Assembly (NCBI GenBank): GCA_039026375.1
Contig: JBCCML010000006.1
Span: 62,001 to 126,000, forward strand
Origin: Thermohalobaculum sp039026375
Lineage (GTDB): Bacteria; Pseudomonadota; Alphaproteobacteria; Rhodobacterales; Rhodobacteraceae
DNA: 64,000 bases
Direction of reading: 5' to 3'
The notes beneath the pieces are model-generated. The model was not told the origin of the DNA. It saw only the letters and a list, made by a program, of their open reading frames with translations, and did no database searches. Shown piece by piece: positions 58,500-64,000 of the stretch. Numbering within the stretch: the first letter of the stretch is position 1; each line of letters opens with the position of its first letter. The position numbers and the translations under genes are program-made.

Positions 58500-61400
58500 A
58501 TGCCCACGATTTTCGAAGAGTTCTTCAACGACCAGTCCGGGTCGGGCGGGACCAACAACAGCGGGTTCAGCATCACAGGCGACTCGTTCTTTTCCAACGG
58601 AGGGAACGATTACGCCGGTTTGACGGACGGACTCAGCGGGACGAACGGAGATGGGTTCGGCGACGACTTCGGCGGCGACAGCTTCCCCTCCGGCATCAGC
58701 GGCAGCACCGTTTCCGGCAACAGCGGCAACTACCTGATCGCCAGAGAGGTCAACGGGAACGATCGTTCAGGCAGTACGACTCTGGATTGGACAATCGATA
58801 TCACGGGCCTTTCGAATCTGTCGTTCACCGGCCTTTTCGCCGGGACGAGCGTCGAGACGACCGAGGACTCGCTCATCCTCACCTACAGCATTGACGGCGG
58901 GTCAACTGTCACTCTCTTCGATTTCGACGGTGGATCTGACGGCACGAATACGCTGACCACGACCATGCAGTCGCTCTCGGCCAGCATTGCAGGTACCGGC
59001 AGCACGCTGACGCTGAGCCTGACGCTAGAGAACGACGACAGCAGCGACCTCTATGCGGTCGACTCGTTTGTGATCACGGGCGACGATCTCTCAAACGGCG
59101 CCCTGACCGTAACGGTCGATGACTCGACCCTGACCGAGTTTGGCCCCACTCAGACAACGGGTACGGTCACGCGCGTCGGCACGTCTGGCGACGAAGTGAT
59201 CACGATCAACAGCAGTGACACCAGTGAGGTATCTGTCCCGACGACCGTGACCATTTTGGACGGTCAAACCTCGGCCGATTTCATCGTCAGCGCCGTTGAT
59301 GACAACCTTGTCGACGGGGCGCAGACGGCAACGATCACGGCTTCGGGCACCGGATTCACTGACGGCTCGACGTCGGTCACGGTTCTGGACGATGATCCGG
59401 GCGGGCCCCGGGCGGTTCTGACCGAGCCCTTCGACGATGACAGCCAATTCTCCGGCGGCGAAGTGTTCTTTGCCGATGCTGGCGGCAGTCATGACGATGA
59501 CGAAGATGATGACGACTCCAGCGCAGACGAGTTCCGCTATACTGGCATCTTTGACGGCGTTGACGACAACGCGGGCACGTCCGATTTCGGTAGTGATAGT
59601 GAAGCTGACTACAACCCGCGGTCCTACTCGGGCACGGTTGGCAGCTACCTGGTCGGCGAATTCACCACTTTCGATGGTACAGAACCAACAGTTCTGACGT
59701 GGTCTGATCTGGACATTTCCGGTCTGGAGAACCTGTCATTCTCCGGGTTCTTCGGTAACTCGCAAAATGGACACGAGGCCGGCGATTTCTTCTTTATCAC
59801 GGCCTCTATCGATGACGCTCCTGCTCAGACACTGTTGAGCTTCATTGGCAACGGGTTCCTGCAGCAGGACACCGATCTGAACGGCTCGCCCGACGGCACA
59901 TTCCTGAGCAGCACGCTTCAGGAGTTCACGTCGAGCATCGCCGGGACCGGGTCTTCGCTGGATCTGACGCTGACGTTCAGATCGGGCAATCAGCAGGAAG
60001 ACTTTGTATTCGACGAGTTTGCCATTTCGGGCGACACCCCGGCACCGAATACGCCGACCTTGGGCATCAATCTGCCGGACTCGGTGGATGAAGGCGGTTC
60101 TGCGGTCGGTCAGGTCACACTGTCGGGTCCGGTCGACGGCGATGTTGTGATCGTTCTGAGCGACGATGATGGTGATGATACCGAAGTGTCCATCCCGTCG
60201 ACGGTCACGATCGAAAGCGGTGAAACCTCGGCTGATTTCACGATCACAGGTTTGGACGACAATCTGGACGATGGCGACATCACTGTCGTTGTCACTGCCA
60301 CGGGTGGTGGCCAGACCGTGAATGACACGATCTCGATCTCGGACCAGGATACGGCGTCAGTCAGCGGAGTTTCGTTTAACGACAACCCAATCGATGAGGG
60401 CACAACCACCACTGGTACTGTGTCGCTGGCGGCGGCGTCGACGACGGATGTCGTGGTGACGCTGGTCAGCTCTGACACGACCGAGGTGACGGTGCCGGGC
60501 TCGGTGACGATCGCTGCGGGCGACACGTCGGCCACATTCACGGTGACGGGCGTCGAGGACAACCTGGACGACGGTGACCAGACGGTGTCGGTCAGCGCCT
60601 CGTTCGGCGGCGACACGGTGACGGAAGAGATCACGGTGGTCGACGGCGATGAGGCGACGGTCAGCGGTGTCTCGTTCGACGCGGGTCCGCTGGACTCGGT
60701 CGACGAAGGCTCGAGCGTGACGGGCACGGTGTCCTTGGCGGCGGCGTCGACGACGGATGTCGTGGTGACGCTGGTAAGCTCTGACACGACCGAAGTGACG
60801 GTGCCGGGGTCGGTGACGATCGCTGCGGGCGACACGTCGGCCACGTTCACTGTGACGGGCGTCGAGGACAACCTGGACGACGGTGACCAGACGGTGTCGG
60901 TCAGCGCCTCGTTCGGCGGCGACACGGTGACGGAAGAGATCACGGTGGTCGACGGCGATGAGGCGACGGTCAGCGGGATTTCACTGACCGACGGTGCAAT
61001 CGACGAGTTGGGCGGCACGACCACCGGCACGGTGACGATTGCGGCGCCGTCCACGTCGGACGTCGTGGTCACCCTGACCAGCTCGGACACCGGTGAGGTG
61101 ACCGTGCCAAGCTCGGTCACGATCTCGGCCGGTTCGACGTCAGAGACGTTCACGGTGACAGCGGTCGACGAGGCAGTCGACGATGGTGATCAGACGGTGA
61201 CCATCACGGCAGCGACCGGCAGTGACAGTGTCACGGGTACGATCACCACGATCGACGACGAAGACACCCTGACATTGCCGGACACCGGTGGCACGACAGC
61301 GACCGGCACAGGCTTTGACACCATCACCGACGGGGCGGGCAACGACTCGATCTCGGCCGGGGACCAGGATGACTCCGTCACACTTGGTGCGGGCAACGAT

Positions 61401-62414
61401 ACCGCCGATGGCGGCAACGGCAACGACACCGTCAGCTACGAAGGGGTCGGTACCCTGAACCAACTGGGTGTCCGCGTATCTTTGGCAGAGCAAGGCGCCG
61501 CGCAAAACACGCGTATCGCTGGCCAGGATGTGTTGACCGGGTTCGAAAACGTTACCGGGTCGGACGCTGTCGACAACCTGTTCGGCGATGCAAACGACAA
61601 CATCCTGAGCGGTGGGCTAAGCGCTGACGCCCTGACGGGTGCCGGGGGGAATGATACGCTCTTCGGTGGTGCTGGTTCGGACATCCTTGTCGGTGAGCAA
61701 GGCGTTGACGTCCTTTACGGCGGTGATGATGCGCCAAACCTGGACCGTGCAAGCTGGCGGACCGAAACCCAAGACCTGTTCTTCGACTTCACGTCGGACT
61801 TCACTGCCGTTGGAAACCGTACCACGGACGTCATTGAAGAAGACATCCTGTTCGGGATTGAAGGCTTCGAAGGCTCGCGCTCGAACTTCAACGAGTTCGA
61901 TGCCACCGACCAGACGGAGAGCTTCAACTTCTTCGGTGGCAATGGCGGTAACCTCATGTACGGCGGCGATGGCGGCGATGGTGGGGCCGCAGGTCAGGGT
62001 GACGGGCTCATCGGCTTCAACGGAAATGACACAATCTTCGGCAACGAAGGGGGTGACATCATTTGGGGCCGCCGCGGTGACGACATCTTGGATGCGGGTC
62101 GTACCACGGACGGCAGCGCCACAGATGGGGATGAAGACCAGTTCAACTTCGAATTCGCATCGGGCAACGATACGATTTCGAACTTTGAGGTTGGAACGGA
62201 CATTCTGTTCTTCAACATCCGGAACTTGGATGACACGTCCGGCGATGGCAGCTTCAACACGGCTGACTTAGTCTTCGACACCAGCAACGGCACCGACACT
62301 GTCATGACATTCACGGCGTTGGGCGGCACGGCTGTGTCGACCGTCACGTTCCTTGGGGTCGATGCCGCAGATGACCTGGAGAACAACGGGGTCTTCAACT
62401 TCGTGTTCTTCTGA
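58500..62414 (+). CDS. Type I-secreted RTX protein with Calx-beta-like repeats (adhesin-like)
   Basis: 1304 residues from ATG 58500, with GAGGAG upstream (GTG at 58485 would add five). Two related N-terminal modules (~1-195 and ~305-515; each has LSNLSFTG/LENLSFSG-type and SIAGTGS strands) are lectin- or jelly-roll-like. Five Calx-beta-like units follow at ~200-300, 520-615, 616-720, 721-820 and 821-920 (SSDTTEVTVPGSVTIAAGDT pattern). RTX nonapeptides GNDTLFGGAGSD and NGNDTIFGNEGGD occur at ~945-1200. An acidic Asp/Glu run lies near 330-342. The C-terminus FNFVFF with preceding acidic residues fits a type I secretion signal. No catalytic domain seen; adhesion or Ca2+-stabilised surface protein is inferred. 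No T1SS genes are adjacent. Confidence 0.85.
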   Translation: MPTIFEEFFNDQSGSGGTNNSGFSITGDSFFSNGGNDYAGLTDGLSGTNGDGFGDDFGGDSFPSGISGSTVSGNSGNYLIAREVNGNDRSGSTTLDWTIDITGLSNLSFTGLFAGTSVETTEDSLILTYSIDGGSTVTLFDFDGGSDGTNTLTTTMQSLSASIAGTGSTLTLSLTLENDDSSDLYAVDSFVITGDDLSNGALTVTVDDSTLTEFGPTQTTGTVTRVGTSGDEVITINSSDTSEVSVPTTVTILDGQTSADFIVSAVDDNLVDGAQTATITASGTGFTDGSTSVTVLDDDPGGPRAVLTEPFDDDSQFSGGEVFFADAGGSHDDDEDDDDSSADEFRYTGIFDGVDDNAGTSDFGSDSEADYNPRSYSGTVGSYLVGEFTTFDGTEPTVLTWSDLDISGLENLSFSGFFGNSQNGHEAGDFFFITASIDDAPAQTLLSFIGNGFLQQDTDLNGSPDGTFLSSTLQEFTSSIAGTGSSLDLTLTFRSGNQQEDFVFDEFAISGDTPAPNTPTLGINLPDSVDEGGSAVGQVTLSGPVDGDVVIVLSDDDGDDTEVSIPSTVTIESGETSADFTITGLDDNLDDGDITVVVTATGGGQTVNDTISISDQDTASVSGVSFNDNPIDEGTTTTGTVSLAAASTTDVVVTLVSSDTTEVTVPGSVTIAAGDTSATFTVTGVEDNLDDGDQTVSVSASFGGDTVTEEITVVDGDEATVSGVSFDAGPLDSVDEGSSVTGTVSLAAASTTDVVVTLVSSDTTEVTVPGSVTIAAGDTSATFTVTGVEDNLDDGDQTVSVSASFGGDTVTEEITVVDGDEATVSGISLTDGAIDELGGTTTGTVTIAAPSTSDVVVTLTSSDTGEVTVPSSVTISAGSTSETFTVTAVDEAVDDGDQTVTITAATGSDSVTGTITTIDDEDTLTLPDTGGTTATGTGFDTITDGAGNDSISAGDQDDSVTLGAGNDTADGGNGNDTVSYEGVGTLNQLGVRVSLAEQGAAQNTRIAGQDVLTGFENVTGSDAVDNLFGDANDNILSGGLSADALTGAGGNDTLFGGAGSDILVGEQGVDVLYGGDDAPNLDRASWRTETQDLFFDFTSDFTAVGNRTTDVIEEDILFGIEGFEGSRSNFNEFDATDQTESFNFFGGNGGNLMYGGDGGDGGAAGQGDGLIGFNGNDTIFGNEGGDIIWGRRGDDILDAGRTTDGSATDGDEDQFNFEFASGNDTISNFEVGTDILFFNIRNLDDTSGDGSFNTADLVFDTSNGTDTVMTFTALGGTAVSTVTFLGVDAADDLENNGVFNFVFF
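60422..60976 (+). repeat. 309-bp near-identical tandem duplication in the RTX gene
   Basis: About 246 bp starting near 60422 recurs 309 bp later (near 60731) with very few base changes, encoding the same Calx-beta unit; the linker between units is less conserved. This points to recent duplication or gene conversion. Confidence 0.88.
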
Positions 62415-62436
62415 TCGCCGCTGTCTCAACGAAATG

Positions 62437-62472
62437 GCCCGCGCCGGGGAACTGGCGCGGGCTTTGCTTTTT
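62437..62472 (+). terminator. Intrinsic terminator after the RTX gene
   Basis: Perfect nine-base stem GCCCGCGCC / GGCGCGGGC with an eight-base loop, followed by TTTGCTTTTT, 22 bases after the stop. Confidence 0.88.
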
Positions 62473-62549
62473 GTGGGCTGTATGGATTGCATCTGACGGC
62501 TTAGCAGGGTAGCCGAACGCCCAAGATTTTCGAACGAGGTTCGCCCCCG

Positions 62550-62837
62550 ATGTCCGTCACCGAAGACACCGTCCGCCGCGTCGCCCGGCTCGCCCGCATT
62601 GCTGTAGAAGACCACGAAGTTGCGCCACTGACGGGCGAATTGAATGGCATCCTCAATTGGGTCGAGCAATTGGGCGAGGTGGATGTCGACGGCGTCGAGC
62701 CGATGACCTCGGTGACGCCGATGGTCCTGAAACAACGCCAGGACGGGGTCACGGACGGGAACCGCCAGGAAGATGTGCTGTCCAATGCACCCGACGCACG
62801 CGAAGGTTTTTACGCTGTGCCGAAGGTCGTGGAGTGA
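62550..62837 (+). CDS. gatC: Asp-tRNA(Asn)/Glu-tRNA(Gln) amidotransferase subunit C
   Basis: 95 residues: MSVTEDTVRRVARLARIAV is the typical GatC start, followed by LNGILNWVEQLGEVDVDGVEPMTS and the C-terminal APDAREGFYAVPKVVE. GatC stabilises the GatA-GatB heterotrimer that transamidates mischarged tRNAs. gatA starts 5 bases downstream. Confidence 0.96.
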   Translation: MSVTEDTVRRVARLARIAVEDHEVAPLTGELNGILNWVEQLGEVDVDGVEPMTSVTPMVLKQRQDGVTDGNRQEDVLSNAPDAREGFYAVPKVVE

Positions 62838-62842
62838 CGGAC

Positions 62843-64000
62843 ATGGCGTTGAACAGACTTACCATTGCCGCAGCCCGCGATCAGCTGCGATCCGGGGAGA
62901 CGACGTCGCTGAAACTGACCGAGGCTTGCCTCGACGCGGTCACAGAGGCCGGCGCCTTGAACGCGACCTGTCACGGCGACAAGACGGCTGCCAAAGCGAT
63001 CGAGATGGCCGAGGCGGCCGATGCGCGCCGTGCTGCCGGTGAAACCCACGATCTTTTGGGCATCCCGATCGCGGTGAAGGATCTGTTCTGCACTGAAGGG
63101 GTCGGCAGCCAGGCGGCGTCCAACATCTTGTCGGGCTTTTTGCCGACCTACGAGTCGACGGTGACGTCAAACCTGTGGGCCAAGGGCGCGGTGATGGCCT
63201 GCAAGACGTCGATGGACGAATTCGCCATGGGCTCGTCGACCGAGACGTCTTGTTATGGCCCGGCGATTTCGCCGTGGCGCCGGGCGGGAGATACCGCGCC
63301 GATTACACCGGGGGGCTCCTCTGGTGGATCTTCGGCGGCGGTCGCGGCCGATCTGGCGCTGGCAGCACTTGGCACGGATACGGGCGGGTCAATCCGACAG
63401 CCGGCTGCGTTGACCGGCACTGTCGGGTTGAAGCCCACTTATGGCCGGTGTTCACGCTGGGGGATCGTCGCCTTTGCCTCCTCGCTCGATCAGGCGGGCC
63501 CGATGACTAAGACGGTGCGGGATGCGGCGATCCTGCTGGGCGGCATGGCTGGTCACGATCTGAAGGACTCGACCTCGGCAGATCTTGCGGTGCCTGACTT
63601 CGAGGCGGCGCTGGATCAGGGCGTGGCCGGCAAGCGCATTGGAATCCCGGCCGAGTATCGCGAAGGTTGCCCGGCAGAGACAGCCAAATACTGGGACGAT
63701 GGCATCACCATGATGCGCGATGCCGGCGCCCAGATTGTCGATATCAGCCTGCCGCACACAAAGTACGCTCTGCCGGCCTACTACATCATCGCGCCGGCGG
63801 AGGCGTCGTCGAACCTGGCGCGTTATGACGGTGTCCGGTACGGACGGCGCGCAGCGTTGGATGCGGGCGATGGGGTGACCGAGCTCTACGAGAAGACCCG
63901 TGCGCAGGGTTTCGGGGCAGAGGTCCGGCGCAGGGTGCTGATCGGTACCTATGTGTTGTCCGCAGGTTACTACGACGCGTATTATTTGCGTGCCCAGAAA
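62843..64000 (+). CDS. gatA: Asp-tRNA(Asn)/Glu-tRNA(Gln) amidotransferase subunit A (3' truncated by window edge)
   Basis: ATG 62843, open through base 64000, so at least 386 residues are present and the C-terminus is missing. The amidase signature is complete: IPIAVKDLF (catalytic Lys), PGGSSGGSSAAVAADLALAA, and GTDTGGSIRQPAALTG with the cis-Ser and nucleophilic Ser. It releases ammonia from glutamine for transamidation. It follows gatC with a 5-base gap. Confidence 0.96.
   Translation, partial: MALNRLTIAAARDQLRSGETTSLKLTEACLDAVTEAGALNATCHGDKTAAKAIEMAEAADARRAAGETHDLLGIPIAVKDLFCTEGVGSQAASNILSGFLPTYESTVTSNLWAKGAVMACKTSMDEFAMGSSTETSCYGPAISPWRRAGDTAPITPGGSSGGSSAAVAADLALAALGTDTGGSIRQPAALTGTVGLKPTYGRCSRWGIVAFASSLDQAGPMTKTVRDAAILLGGMAGHDLKDSTSADLAVPDFEAALDQGVAGKRIGIPAEYREGCPAETAKYWDDGITMMRDAGAQIVDISLPHTKYALPAYYIIAPAEASSNLARYDGVRYGRRAALDAGDGVTELYEKTRAQGFGAEVRRRVLIGTYVLSAGYYDAYYLRAQK

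Noticed and set aside
60110..61153. 347-residue minus-strand open frame in the RTX gene
   Set aside because: A Ser/Thr/Val/Pro-rich mirror of the Calx-beta repeats, caused by codon bias in the repeats.

Overview
The window looks like a piece of a GC-rich alphaproteobacterial chromosome, most likely Rhodobacterales (Rhodobacteraceae / roseobacter group). This rests on gene content and order: a ctaC-ctaB-small membrane protein-ctaG-ctaE-surf1-thrC-M16 peptidase run, argJ-mutT overlapping next to a parvulin and secA, a yejABEF peptide importer, a membrane cytochrome c beside pheA, and an FdVI-type ferredoxin. High-GC third positions produce many long antisense shadow ORFs, which were left out. 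No rRNA, tRNA, CRISPR array, insertion sequence or phage gene was seen. Layout: 1-5430 holds transporters (MFS tail, MATE), a DUF3179 protein, a 2Fe-2S ferredoxin, a VCBS-type protein and a class I amidotransferase. 5463-8155 (minus) holds mutT, argJ and a parvulin, divergent from secA (8373-11162). 11432-15548 encodes two unusual secreted or envelope proteins: a Pro/Ala-rich protein with a cadherin-like domain, and a phosphate-binding-protein/OmpA fusion. Then come a thiolase, a class III nucleotide cyclase paired with a Popeye-like cyclic-nucleotide-binding membrane protein, metG, a KefC-type antiporter, a PaiB-like protein, a desaturase and tldD. 25947-33668 is the cytochrome c oxidase assembly block running into thrC, an M16 peptidase and a GNAT. 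33687-49531 is ordinary chromosome (yqgE, a DsbD-N-like protein, mmcB, yejFEBA, cytochrome c, pheA, a lipoprotein, a stress protein, DUF3108, meaB, a phytanoyl-CoA dioxygenase-like protein, rpmB, doxX). The most interesting part is 50325-57934. Two clusters of small genes encode peptides with classical double-glycine leaders. Cluster 1 (50412-52362) has five leader-bearing peptides plus one leaderless ORF. They share a WSW/WSF start after the GG, an IPGGDQF motif (tandemly repeated three times in the last peptide) and a C-terminal FLRxRPGRxG motif. Cluster 2 (56606-57503) has four peptides, three of which begin PH[FW] after the GG; one is only 58 codons. Both clusters are preceded, 59 and 71 nt before the first start codon, by the same 16-bp dyad TGTARC-N4-GMTACA, so they are probably co-regulated although dld and lepA lie between them. 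No maturation enzyme, C39 peptidase or ABC exporter is in the window. A 105-residue SMR-like membrane protein follows cluster 2, and a 1304-residue RTX/Calx-beta type I secretion substrate lies further on behind an AT-rich region with several inverted repeats. The window ends in gatC and a truncated gatA.
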